From JBKEDC01 sp047975205 (GTDB lineage: Bacteria; Bacteroidota; Bacteroidia; Bacteroidales; Prolixibacteraceae): a stretch of 64,000 nt of DNA. This document shows positions 42,359 to 50,841 of the stretch, one piece after another. The notes under the pieces are model-generated. The model did not search any database. It saw only the letters and a list, made by a program, of their open reading frames with translations, and had not been told where the DNA came from. A program made the position numbers and the translations under genes. Positions within the stretch are counted from its first letter, which is position 1. The number at the start of each line of letters is the position of its first letter. Where the stretch lies: the NCBI GenBank assembly GCA_047975205.1, contig JBKEDC010000043.1:169974-233973 (forward strand), in the 5' to 3' direction.

Positions 42359-43354
42359 ATGATGCACGGAATAACATTTAAAAATCCGGAATACTTTTAC
42401 TTACTCATCTTATTAATCCCGATGTTGGGATGGTATATTTGGCGATTCAGAAAATCGGGAGCAAGTATTCGGTTTTCGTCAATCAGCGGATTCAAAGGAA
42501 TTGCTAAAGGCTGGAAACATTATTTGCGACACCTGCCATTTACTTTAGAATTAATTGGTCTTGCTTTACTTATTATAGCTCTTGCCAGACCCCAAAGTTC
42601 CAGTAGTTGGGAAAGCTCAACCACCCAAGGTATTGATATCGCCATTGCACTCGACATATCAACTTCTATGTTAGCGCAAGATTTTAGTCCGAACCGTATT
42701 GAGGCTGCTAAAGATGTGGCAACAAAATTTATTGCCGGAAGACCTAACGATAGAATCGGGTTGGTTGTATTTGCCGGAGAAAGTTTTACACAATGCCCTC
42801 TGACTACCGATCACGCTGTACTCATTAATTTATTCAACAAAATTGAAACCGGCATGATTGAAGATGGAACCGCTATCGGTAATGGTTTGGCAACAGCCGT
42901 TTCTCGATTAAAGGAAAGTGATGCCATCAGTAAAGTAATTATCTTGCTCACCGACGGCGACAATAATGCAGGACAAATTGCTCCGGCAACAGCTGCCGAG
43001 TTAGCGAAAACTTACGGTATCAGAGTGTACACTGTGGGAGTCGGAACAATGGGAAAGGCTCCTTATCCGGTTCAAACACCCTTCGGCATTCAACTTCGTG
43101 ACGTTGATGTGAAAATAGATGAAGCCACGCTTCAAAAAATTGCAGACATTACAGGAGGAGAGTATTTCCGAGCTACAGATAATGCATCATTAACTAAGAT
43201 ATATGAACAAATTGATAAGCTCGAAAAATCAAAAATAGATGTAAAGGAGCACAGCAGAAAATATGAAGAATTTGGCAAATTTGCATTACTTGCCGGTTTA
43301 GCTCTTTTACTTGCCTTATTTCTTAAAATAACTTTATTCAGAAACATTCCTTAA
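42359..43354 (+). CDS. batA: BatA, von Willebrand factor A membrane protein
   Basis: A 331-residue protein with two N-terminal helices (YFYLLILLIPMLGWYIW and FTLELIGLALLIIALA). A VWA domain follows with a complete MIDAS DISTS at 99-103, the FAGESFTQCPLT strand and LLTDGDNNAG, and there is a C-terminal helix (LAGLALLLALFLKITLF). The domain should face the periplasm. The ATG at 42359 is followed by another ATG at 42362. The 10-bp gap to batB indicates co-transcription. It is assigned BatA by order in the operon and similarity to BatB. Confidence 0.9.
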   Translation: MMHGITFKNPEYFYLLILLIPMLGWYIWRFRKSGASIRFSSISGFKGIAKGWKHYLRHLPFTLELIGLALLIIALARPQSSSSWESSTTQGIDIAIALDISTSMLAQDFSPNRIEAAKDVATKFIAGRPNDRIGLVVFAGESFTQCPLTTDHAVLINLFNKIETGMIEDGTAIGNGLATAVSRLKESDAISKVIILLTDGDNNAGQIAPATAAELAKTYGIRVYTVGVGTMGKAPYPVQTPFGIQLRDVDVKIDEATLQKIADITGGEYFRATDNASLTKIYEQIDKLEKSKIDVKEHSRKYEEFGKFALLAGLALLLALFLKITLFRNIP

Positions 43355-43364
43355 TCAAATAACT

Positions 43365-44414
43365 ATGGAAATGTTCAGATTTGCCCATATTGAATACTTA
43401 TATGCACTAGCCATTGTTCCTATCTTGGTTCTGCTATATATTATCATACGAGTACAACGAAAAAAAGCCCTGAAGAAGTTTGGGGAACCCGAGATTATAG
43501 AACAGCTGATGCCTAACGTAAGCAACAGCCGACCAAACATTAAGTTTAGCCTATGGATGCTCGCTTTAATCTCATTAATTTTAGCTTTAGCACAGCCTCA
43601 ATTTGGCAGTAAGCTTAAAACAGAAAAAAGCAAAGGAGTAGAATTGATGATTGCTTTAGATGTTTCAAATTCTATGTTGGCTGAAGATATTCAACCCAAT
43701 CGATTGGAACGCTCTAAACGAGCCATATCCGGCTTGGTTGACCGACTAAAGAATGATAAACTGGGGCTTATTGTCTTTGCCGGCGATGCGTACACTCAGC
43801 TACCCATTACCACTGACTTCTCATCAGCAAAGTTATTCTTAAGTTCTGTAAATACAGACATTGTGCCACGACAAGGAACTGCTATCGGAGCAGCAATTAA
43901 ATTAGCTACAAATTCCTTCAGTCCTCAGTTTGAAGGCAATAAGGCAATTATTATAATTACCGACGGAGAAAACCATGAAGATAATGCCGTAGATGCAGCT
44001 AAAGCAGCCAATGAACAGGGCATAAAGGTACACACCATTGGTATGGGGCTTCCTCAGGGTGGACCAATACCAATGCATAATCAATACGGTCAAAAAGATT
44101 ATCGCAAGGATAAAGATGGCAATACGGTCATCACCAAACTTAACGAGCCGATGCTGCAACAGATAGCCAAAGCCGGCGGTGGCGTATATGTTCGTGCGAA
44201 TAATTCTCAAGTAGGATTAAACGCCATATATAATGAAATCGAGAAGATGGATGCCGGAGAAATGGAAAGCCAACGATATTCTGAATATGCCGACCAATAC
44301 CAGTGGTTCATAGCTCTTGCATTATTCTTCCTCCTTTTTGACTTTCTAATTTTAGAACGCAAAAATAAATACCTTAAACACCTTAGATTATTTGGGAAAG
44401 ATGAAAAAAACTAA
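43365..44414 (+). CDS. batB: BatB, von Willebrand factor A membrane protein
   Basis: This 349-residue paralogue of BatA has the same plan: N-terminal helices (LYALAIVPILVLLYIIIRV; LWMLALISLILALA), MIDAS DVSNS at 99-103, VFAGDAYTQLPITTDF, and IIITDGENHEDNAVDAAKAA. The C-terminal helix is QWFIALALFFLLFDFLIL, with a short basic tail. The stop overlaps the beginning of batC by 14 nt, so the two are coupled. It is likely a structural partner of BatA. Confidence 0.9.
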   Translation: MEMFRFAHIEYLYALAIVPILVLLYIIIRVQRKKALKKFGEPEIIEQLMPNVSNSRPNIKFSLWMLALISLILALAQPQFGSKLKTEKSKGVELMIALDVSNSMLAEDIQPNRLERSKRAISGLVDRLKNDKLGLIVFAGDAYTQLPITTDFSSAKLFLSSVNTDIVPRQGTAIGAAIKLATNSFSPQFEGNKAIIIITDGENHEDNAVDAAKAANEQGIKVHTIGMGLPQGGPIPMHNQYGQKDYRKDKDGNTVITKLNEPMLQQIAKAGGGVYVRANNSQVGLNAIYNEIEKMDAGEMESQRYSEYADQYQWFIALALFFLLFDFLILERKNKYLKHLRLFGKDEKN

Positions 44415-45252
44415 AATAACTCACATTAGTTTTTGGGCTGTATTGTTCATCTTATTTACGATAAATACACAAGCACAAAACGAACGAAAATTCATTCGAA
44501 GCGGAAACCGACTATATGAAAAAGCATTGGCTGACACCACGAAGTTGGATACCATTAACTTTAGTAATGCCGAGGTAGAATATCGAAAAGCATTGGCAAA
44601 ACGCCCCGATGATTTGAAATGGAAAACAAACTTAGGCAATGCACTATATAAGCAAATGAATTTTTCTGAAGCCGAACAAACATTTACCGACGTTGCTGAA
44701 AACAGCTCTGACAAATTAGAAAAGGCAAAAGCCTATCACAACTTAGGTAACAGCTATCTTTTCGATAATAAATTGGATGAAAGTATTGATGCATATAAAA
44801 ATGCTCTGCGCAATAATCCAAAAGACTTAGAAACGAAATATAATTTGCTCTATGCTATGGACAAAAAGCATAAGAAAGAGCAACAACAGAAAAATCAACA
44901 AAACAAGGACAAAAATAAGGATAAGAATAAAGATAAAAACAAAAATAAAGATCAGAACAAGGATAAGAATCAGCAAGATAAGGATAAAGATAAACAGAAC
45001 CAAGATAAGAATAAAGACAAAAATAATCAGAATAATCAAAATAAGGATCAGCAAAATAAAAATCAAGACAAACAGAATCAAAACCAACAACAGAAACAAG
45101 GCGACGGGCAGTCTGAGCAACAAAAAATTTCAAAAGAAAATGCCGAACGTATGTTGCAGGCCCTAGAAAACGATGAGAAAAAAACTCAAGACAAAGTGAA
45201 AAAAGCTCAAGCAGCTCAAGCTAAACAACGAACAACTGACAAGGATTGGTAA
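44401..45252 (+). CDS. batC: BatC, TPR protein with a long K/N/D/Q-rich tract
   Basis: A 283-residue exported protein: signal peptide ending TQAQ, then about three TPR units (AEVEYRKALAKRPDDLKWKT; AEQTFTDVAENSSDKLEKAK; ESIDAYKNALRNNPKDLETK). A low-complexity tract of about 85 residues follows, from residue ~152 (KEQQQKNQQ, repeated KNKDK, NQNQQQKQ), and then a helical end. The tract is encoded by a purine-only-biased repetitive stretch (44870-45110) with many AATAAGGAT-type units that could expand or contract. The start is ATG 44401, inside batB. The TPRs probably scaffold the Bat complex in the periplasm. Confidence 0.88.
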   Translation: MKKTKITHISFWAVLFILFTINTQAQNERKFIRSGNRLYEKALADTTKLDTINFSNAEVEYRKALAKRPDDLKWKTNLGNALYKQMNFSEAEQTFTDVAENSSDKLEKAKAYHNLGNSYLFDNKLDESIDAYKNALRNNPKDLETKYNLLYAMDKKHKKEQQQKNQQNKDKNKDKNKDKNKNKDQNKDKNQQDKDKDKQNQDKNKDKNNQNNQNKDQQNKNQDKQNQNQQQKQGDGQSEQQKISKENAERMLQALENDEKKTQDKVKKAQAAQAKQRTTDKDW

Positions 45253-45307
45253 TACAAAATACTTTAAAGTTTTAAGTCCTTAGTTGCCTAAAATTGTAGC
45301 GACCTCT

Positions 45308-45316
45308 TATCTTTGC
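45308..45316 (+). promoter_or_regulatory. -7 promoter element upstream of batD
   Basis: TATCTTTGC, a perfect TAnnTTTGY, in the 142-bp batC-batD gap. It indicates that batD-batE-fabI can be transcribed separately from batA-C. Confidence 0.6.
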
Positions 45317-45394
45317 AAAATTTTGAGGCTTAAACTCAAAGGGAATATTTCTTTAATTACAGTAGTACATATAACGCACAGAAAATAAATAAAA

Positions 45395-47218
45395 ATGCTC
45401 AAAAGATTAATTCTTTCTATCCTAATAACATTTCCATTATTAGGATTTGCCGACGAAGTTAATTTCACCCTCAGTGCTCCTAATGTTGTATCGATGGGTG
45501 AACAATTTCGATTGACAATCGCATTGAACCAAGATGGAAAACCTCAACTTCCCAAGCTAACCGATTTTGATGTTCTATATGGTCCGTCAACATCGCAGAG
45601 CACAAGCATGCAGATTATCAACGGGAAGCGTTCTACCTCTCGCGAATTCTCTTACACCTATATTTTGCAGGCTAAAAAAGAAGGAACGTTTACCATTCAA
45701 CCGGCTACTGTTGCATATAATGGTAAAGAGTATCAAACCAACAGTGTTAAGGTTCAGGTAGTAAAAGGCAGGAGTAATAGCCAAGCAAACAATTCTTCGT
45801 CAAGTCAAGAGAACTTTGACGAAGCAGAAATGAGTAAAGATGATTTGTTTGCTCGCGTTACATTAAACAAAACAAAAGCTTACAAAGGTGAGCAAATTAT
45901 CGCCACTATTCGATTATATGCCAGCCCGAATGTACCCATTGCCGGATTTGGCGACGTTACGTTCCCCTCTTTTGAAGGATTCTATACTCAGGATATAGAA
46001 ATGCCTAGCCAGGTGAATTTCGAACGAGAAGCATATCACAATAAAATTTACCAAGTCGGAACTATAAAGAAGACCATCCTGTTTCCTCAGCAAACAGGAA
46101 CAATCAAAATAGACCCTTTTCAAATTGAATGCATTATCCGCAAACGAGTAGGTACGTCGCAAGGAGGATTTTTTGGAGGTATGTTCGATAATTACACCAA
46201 TGTATCCACTAAAGTAATAAGTAATGCCGCTCAAGTAAAAGTGCAAGACATACCTAATGCACCGGCAGGATTCTCAGGCGCAGTAGGAGATATGAAAATG
46301 ACAGCTTCTCTTGATAAAACAGAAGCTAAGTCAAATGATGCCATCACACTAAAATTGACTATTGAAGGTAGTGGCAATCTCCGCTTGATTGATGCTCCAA
46401 AAATTGACTTCCCCGATGATTTCGAGGCATATGACCCTAAGAAAACAGAAAATCTCCGTTCTACATCAAACGGGCAGCAGGGAAGCATTACATTTGAATA
46501 CCTTATTATTCCTCGATTTGCCGGAAATTATACTATTCCTCCAATCGATTTCATTTCATTCAACCCTTCTAAAAAATCGTTTAGCACAAGTTCCGGCAAA
46601 GAATTTAAACTGAATATAACCAAAGGAAAAGATGAAGGTCAGCAAACCGTGATTAGTGGAAATACCTCATCATTTGCAAACAAAGAGGATGTAAAAAAAC
46701 TGGGTAATGATATTCGATATATTAAGCAAGGTAAGTATGAGCTTAAAGAAGCAAGTAATACTTTCTATGGAAGCTTGTCTTTTTGGTTAATCTATATTCT
46801 TTCAACTCTTATTTTTGTAGTGATAACCATCATATATCGCAAAAAGCTGAAAGAAAATGCAGACATTGCTCTTTCTAAAAATAAAAAAGCGAATAAGGTG
46901 GCTAAAAAACGATTAAAGTTGGCGGCTAGCTTTATGAAACAACACCAACCAGAAGAATTCTACGAAGCTATCTTGAAAGCATTTTGGGGATACTTAGGCG
47001 ACAAGTTGGGCATTCCTGTGGCAGAACTTACACAAGCTAATGCTGTAAAATCATTGCAAACACTAGCTGTTGATGAGGAGCTCATTCAAGAGTTTACTGA
47101 TATTATAACCAATTGCGAATTTGCCAGATATGCACCTAACGCCAGCGATGCTGCCATTGAAGAATTATATAATCGCTCGGCTGAACTCATGGGCAAACTA
47201 GATAAAAAAATTAGATAG
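45395..47218 (+). CDS. batD: BatD, oxygen-tolerance membrane protein
   Basis: This 607-residue protein has signal peptide MLKRLILSILITFPLLGFAD, then several periplasmic beta-sandwich domains: LSAPNVVSMGEQFRLTIALN at the start, VTLNKTKAYKGEQIIATIRL mid-protein, and KMTASLDKTEAKSNDAITLK at ~300. One transmembrane helix (WLIYILSTLIFVVITIIY, ~467-485) and a helical cytoplasmic tail with YEAILKAFWGYLGDKLGIPV follow. This is the BatD family architecture. The sandwich repeats resemble those in the smaller BatD-like protein at 41285-42295. Confidence 0.9.
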   Translation: MLKRLILSILITFPLLGFADEVNFTLSAPNVVSMGEQFRLTIALNQDGKPQLPKLTDFDVLYGPSTSQSTSMQIINGKRSTSREFSYTYILQAKKEGTFTIQPATVAYNGKEYQTNSVKVQVVKGRSNSQANNSSSSQENFDEAEMSKDDLFARVTLNKTKAYKGEQIIATIRLYASPNVPIAGFGDVTFPSFEGFYTQDIEMPSQVNFEREAYHNKIYQVGTIKKTILFPQQTGTIKIDPFQIECIIRKRVGTSQGGFFGGMFDNYTNVSTKVISNAAQVKVQDIPNAPAGFSGAVGDMKMTASLDKTEAKSNDAITLKLTIEGSGNLRLIDAPKIDFPDDFEAYDPKKTENLRSTSNGQQGSITFEYLIIPRFAGNYTIPPIDFISFNPSKKSFSTSSGKEFKLNITKGKDEGQQTVISGNTSSFANKEDVKKLGNDIRYIKQGKYELKEASNTFYGSLSFWLIYILSTLIFVVITIIYRKKLKENADIALSKNKKANKVAKKRLKLAASFMKQHQPEEFYEAILKAFWGYLGDKLGIPVAELTQANAVKSLQTLAVDEELIQEFTDIITNCEFARYAPNASDAAIEELYNRSAELMGKLDKKIR

Positions 47219-47238
47219 AAAAGATAAAATCGCATCTC

Positions 47239-47988
47239 ATGAAAAAGATATTCCAAATATTATTTCTACTTAGCTTGAGCTTTTCTACCTATGCTCAGGA
47301 AGCATTGCTCGATAGTGCAAATCAAGCCTATATTAATCAGGACTACAACGAAGCCATCAATAAGTATCAACAAGTACTGGAAGGGAAAAAGGTTTCTGCT
47401 GAGCTATACTATAATTTGGCAAATTCCTACTATAAAAAAGGAGATTACACACAAGCTATATTAAATTATGAGCGTGCCAAACGCCTTGCTCCAAATGATG
47501 AGGATATTTTATTTAACCTCGACATGGCAAATGCTCATATTATAGATGACATTCAACCATTGCCCCAAGTATTCTTTATTCGGTGGTGGAACAGTTTGAT
47601 TAATACTTTTACGCCCGACCAATGGGCTTGGGCAACTTGCCTAAGCTTTTTGTTATTCTTGGCAGGATTAGGCTGCTATTTGTTTAGTGCCTCATCTCGC
47701 AACAAACGACTGGGTTTCAGCTTCGGATTACTCATGGTGCTAATCTCGATTATTAGTTTTAACTTTGCGGCTACGCATAAAAAAATGCTTGCTCAGCATA
47801 GAGATGCTATTGTTGTTCAACCAACAGTAACCATTAAGTCTTCGCCATCAGAAGGAGGTACGAGTTTGTTTATCATTCATGAGGGGTTAAAAGTAGAGAT
47901 TCGAGAAGAATTGGGAGAATGGCTTGAAATCCGCTTAGATGACGGTAACCAAGGTTGGCTTCAAGCAAGCAATATTGAAAGAATATAA
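47239..47988 (+). CDS. batE: BatE, TPR and SH3-domain membrane protein
   Basis: A 249-residue protein with a signal peptide (MKKIFQILFLLSLSFSTYAQ) and two TPRs (ANQAYINQDYNEAINKYQQV; GDYTQAILNYERAKRLAPND). Two helices follow (WATCLSFLLFLAGLGCYLF; LGFSFGLLMVLISIISFNFA). It ends with a bacterial SH3-like domain (VQPTVTIKSSPSEGG...LEIRLDDGNQGWLQASNIERI). The arrangement is characteristic of BatE. The stop lies 16 nt upstream of fabI, which is therefore likely expressed from the same transcript. Confidence 0.9.
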   Translation: MKKIFQILFLLSLSFSTYAQEALLDSANQAYINQDYNEAINKYQQVLEGKKVSAELYYNLANSYYKKGDYTQAILNYERAKRLAPNDEDILFNLDMANAHIIDDIQPLPQVFFIRWWNSLINTFTPDQWAWATCLSFLLFLAGLGCYLFSASSRNKRLGFSFGLLMVLISIISFNFAATHKKMLAQHRDAIVVQPTVTIKSSPSEGGTSLFIIHEGLKVEIREELGEWLEIRLDDGNQGWLQASNIERI

Positions 47989-48004
47989 ATTAATATCATA
48001 CAAA

Positions 48005-48829
48005 ATGGCTTACAATTTACTGAAAGGAAAACGAGGAATCATCTTTGGAGCTTTAAACTCAGAATCAATTGCATGGAAAGTGGCTGAACGTGCACACGAG
48101 GAAGGTGCCACTTTTACGCTAACCAACACAGCTATGGCATTACGTATGGGAGAAACCCAAGTTTTAGCCGATAAATGTGGGACTCAACTCATAGCTGCCG
48201 ATGCCACAAACGTAGAAGATCTTGAAAACTTGGTAAAAAAATCGATGGAGGTTTTGGGCGGAAAAATAGATTTTGTTTTACACTCTATCGGCATGTCGCC
48301 AAATGTTCGCAAAGGGAAAGCATATAGTAATTTAAGCTATAAGTTTCTAGATACAACACTTGACGTTTCGGCTATTTCGTTTCATAAAGTATTACAAACT
48401 TGCTATAAGTTAGATGCTATTAACGAATGGGGATCGGTTGTAGCCTTGAGCTACATTGCTGCTCAGCGTGTATTCGATGGATACAACGATATGGCAGATG
48501 CTAAATCACTGTTGGAATCAATTGCCCGAAGCTTCGGATATACCTACGGCAAAGCAAAAAAAGTGCGTGTAAACACAGTATCTCAATCACCCACTATGAC
48601 TACTGCCGGTGCCGGAGTTAAAGGCTTAGATCGTTTATTGGATTACGGAGAAAGAATGTCGCCTCTTGGTAATGCCAACGCTTTAGATTGTGCTGACTAT
48701 TGCATTACCTTGTTCTCCGATCTAACTCGTAAGATTACTATGCAGAACCTCTTCAACGACGGGGGATTCTCTTCGGTAGGTATCAGTGAAATGGCGTTAG
48801 CTCAATATGAAAAAGGATTAGACGATTAA
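48005..48829 (+). CDS. fabI: Enoyl-ACP reductase FabI
   Basis: A 274-residue short-chain dehydrogenase-type reductase for the last step of each fatty-acid elongation cycle. The NAD site is RGIIFGALNSESIAWKVAER near the N-terminus, DFVLHSIGMSPNVRKGK follows, and the catalytic Tyr-x6-Lys is YNDMADAK, with the additional conserved Tyr ten residues before (SYIAAQRVFDGY). The C-terminal GFSSVGIS matches the family. ATG 48005 is the family start; the frame is open into batE. Essential fatty-acid synthesis is thus linked to the bat transcript by a 16-bp gap. Confidence 0.96.
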   Translation: MAYNLLKGKRGIIFGALNSESIAWKVAERAHEEGATFTLTNTAMALRMGETQVLADKCGTQLIAADATNVEDLENLVKKSMEVLGGKIDFVLHSIGMSPNVRKGKAYSNLSYKFLDTTLDVSAISFHKVLQTCYKLDAINEWGSVVALSYIAAQRVFDGYNDMADAKSLLESIARSFGYTYGKAKKVRVNTVSQSPTMTTAGAGVKGLDRLLDYGERMSPLGNANALDCADYCITLFSDLTRKITMQNLFNDGGFSSVGISEMALAQYEKGLDD

Positions 48830-48858
48830 TCTCTTCCAATCATAAACTACAATAAAAA

Positions 48859-48897
48859 CAACAAGGGCATTCCTTAGGAGTGCTCTTGTCGTTTTTT
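48859..48897 (+). terminator. Terminator of fabI
   Basis: ACAAGGGCATTCC / GGAGTGCTCTTGT stem (two G-T or mismatched positions) followed by GTCGTTTTTT, 30 nt after the fabI stop. Confidence 0.8.
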
Positions 48898-48904
48898 GCC
48901 TTTT

Positions 48905-49140
48905 AAGCAACTGCTCTTATTGCCTGAAAGGCAAAACCGCAATATCCCTTTCGGGACTGAGCTTGCAATTTGCAAGCGTGTGAAATCAAAATCTCACTTT
49001 TTAAACACCCTCCTGCTACCGTTTTGCCTTGCAGGCAAAAAAAGCAACAAGGCTACCCTGGTCATCAAGCATTCTAATTACTCGATCACCAATCACTTCG
49101 ATATCATAGGTCGCTGAGCACTTCGGCTCCACTTCGTGAA
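48905..49140. other. Hairpin-rich intergenic segment
   Basis: At least six short perfect hairpins occur in series: TTGCCT-gaa-AGGCAA (48920-48934), TCCC-tttc-GGGA (48945-48956), GCTTGCA...TGCAAGC (48961-48977), TTTTGCC-ttgca-GGCAAAA (49022-49040, with an A-run behind), GAGC-acttcg-GCTC (49116-49129) and CAC-ttc-GTG (49130-49138). An open frame crosses it (48896-49117) but has no protein-like features. It could be a structured RNA or a decayed leader/repeat. Confidence 0.5.
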
Positions 49141-49168
49141 TGATAAGCAGAACTAAATTACAGTAAAA

Positions 49169-49291
49169 CAAATACCATTTGATAACAAGCCCAAATAAAC
49201 CCGGCGAAGCAAATATCATTTGGTAGCAAGTCAAAATAAACACAAGGAAACAAATACTATTTGGTAGCAAGCTCAAACAAGCCCTATTTAT
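49169..49291 (+). repeat. Three tandem 41-bp imperfect repeats
   Basis: Units start CAAATAYYATTTGRTARCAAG at 49169, 49210 and 49251, an exact 41-bp period. The first ~30 bp are best conserved and the tail diverges in the third copy. The array lies just before the frameshifted gene at 49314. Confidence 0.85.
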
Positions 49292-49313
49292 TAATCATCA
49301 ATCCAAATTACAC

Positions 49314-49984
49314 ATGAAACAAATTCAGAAAGTAAACACCAACATTAGAGTCAGCGAGTTGGCAGGTATATACTGACCTTGCTCCAACTGAGGATGCCAA
49401 CCTGCAAACTATTATGGATGGCAGCTAACCTAGCACTCACAAACGCTATTGAGCAAAACAAAGCCTTATCCGACCTTGAAGAATTCGATGAGAAAAGAGA
49501 TGAAGCCTTCAAAAAGGCATATAATCTCCTAAAAGGAATGGCTGCACTAGAAGGAATCCCCGTGGAAGAAAGCGTCAGCATCATATTCAGCATCTTCAAA
49601 GAATATGGACTGAAATCAACCGGGCTGTCTTACAACGAGCAAACCGGTGCAATGAATTCGATCATTGAAGGACTCGAATCAACCGAAAACAAAGCTCACA
49701 TTGCCAATATTACTTATTTAGAACCCTTGGTAGAAGAGCTGAAAACGGCACAGCTTAATTTTATAAAGGTCTACAGCGACTATGTCAGTCGGGTGCGTGA
49801 AGACAAAGAAACTCCCAGTGCAACAGCCCTTAAACCGCAGGTTATAGAATGCTTAAACAATAAATTGATACCTTACCTCAACATCCAAATTCTTTTCCAA
49901 CCCGAACTCGAACCTTTTGCTGCCGAAGTAGCCATAGTAATAGAAAAGGCTAACAATACCGTTAAAGAACGCAGAAAGAAATAA
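49314..49984 (+). pseudogene. Frameshifted DUF6261-like gene
   Basis: From ATG 49314 the frame reads MKQIQKVNTNIRVSELAGIY and stops at once. A second frame supplies VYTDLAPTEDANLQTIMDGS and stops. The third frame, open from about 49374, then continues NLALTNAIEQNKALSDLEEF to the TAA at 49982-49984 (ending TVKERRKK). Joined, the three parts make a plausible ~220-residue helical protein. Its N- and C-terminal character (NIRVSELAG; YLNIQILFQPELEPFAAEVA) resembles what I know as DUF6261. Two single-base shifts near 49370 and 49430 are therefore inferred. The long final frame has only a TTG near its start. Function unknown. Confidence 0.6.
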
Positions 49985-50006
49985 ACAATAAACTAAGCTC
50001 TTAAAA

Positions 50007-50042
50007 CAAAAACAGCACTTCTGATAGAGGTGCTGTTTTAAG
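50007..50042. terminator. Bidirectional terminator
   Basis: AAAACAGCAC / GTGCTGTTTT stem with an 11-nt loop. It lies between the frameshifted plus-strand gene and the end of the minus-strand ankyrin gene. Confidence 0.85.
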
Positions 50043-50063
50043 TTATATGCTAAAAGATTACTA

Positions 50064-50798
50064 TTACTGTTGTGTTTCAAGCTTTTGTGCTGCTTCTCGC
50101 ATTTTCTTCAAATCTCCAATGCTACTCACTCCTACTTTTCCTTTTTTCGATGGCACACCCAATTGCACAAGGTATAACATAGCTGCTTGTCGTTTATGAT
50201 CCATGGCAAAATCAAGTGCTGTTTCTCCATCAACATCAACAGCCATAACATCAGCTCCGGCATCAGCCAAAACTTTCATATTATCTATTAATCCTTCTGA
50301 AGCCGCCATTAAAAAAGGAGTCCAATTTTCTACACTGTCGCCCAAATTTACATCAGAACCGGCATCAATCAACAGTTTGAGCATTTCCGGCGATGGTGCA
50401 CTGCTGGCAAACATCAGTGCATTACGATTTTGGTCGTTTACTAAACTGACATCAGCTCCGGCATCGAGCAATAGCTTAGCAATATCTACGTGCATATTAA
50501 ATGCGGCATACATTAAAGCTGTTGCATTGTCCTTACCTTTTAAATTAACATCAGCTCCGGCATCAAGCAATAATTTGGCAATATCTAAATGCCCGTTAAG
50601 TGCAGCATACATTAATGCCGACACACCATCTTGATCTTTAGAATCAACATCAAATTTTTTCACACCGGCTTCAACAACTTCTTTTTTACCGTCGAGAGCT
50701 GCCTGAAAAAAGGCATCATCAGCTTGTTTATGATTCTTACACGAGACGAAAGTCATAGTCAGTACGATAAGTACAGATAAAATACTTTTGTTTTTCAT
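50064..50798 (-). CDS. Ankyrin-repeat lipoprotein
   Basis: A 244-residue lipoprotein: signal peptide core LSVLIVLTMTF with lipobox VSC at ~20. Five to six ankyrin repeats follow, the clearest being GVSALMYAALNGHLDIAKLL, NATALMYAAFNMHVDIAKLL, RNALMFASSAPSPEMLKLLI and ETALDFAMDHKRQAAMLYLV. Two consecutive units share LDAGADV nearly verbatim at the DNA level, consistent with recent internal duplication. It is a protein-interaction scaffold outside the cytoplasm; the partner is unknown. It lies 43 bp downstream of rarA on the same strand and is probably the last gene of a tsaC-TPR-rarA-ankyrin series. Confidence 0.88.
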   Translation of the reverse strand: MKNKSILSVLIVLTMTFVSCKNHKQADDAFFQAALDGKKEVVEAGVKKFDVDSKDQDGVSALMYAALNGHLDIAKLLLDAGADVNLKGKDNATALMYAAFNMHVDIAKLLLDAGADVSLVNDQNRNALMFASSAPSPEMLKLLIDAGSDVNLGDSVENWTPFLMAASEGLIDNMKVLADAGADVMAVDVDGETALDFAMDHKRQAAMLYLVQLGVPSKKGKVGVSSIGDLKKMREAAQKLETQQ

Positions 50799-50841
50799 TT
50801 TAGTTATTTTAAAATTTATGTATTATTAGTTTTACGTATCA

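Noticed and set aside
44827..45123. Leu/Ile-rich membrane protein antisense to batC
   Set aside because: It is the mirror image of the A-rich K/N/D/Q tract; long open frames on the opposite strand are expected there.
48896..49117. 73-codon plus-strand gene after fabI
   Set aside because: It starts inside the fabI terminator and crosses a series of hairpins; no domain, signal or promoter.
49169..49291. CRISPR array
   Set aside because: Units are directly adjacent with a 41-bp period, no unique spacers, and mutated relative to one another; a minisatellite fits better.
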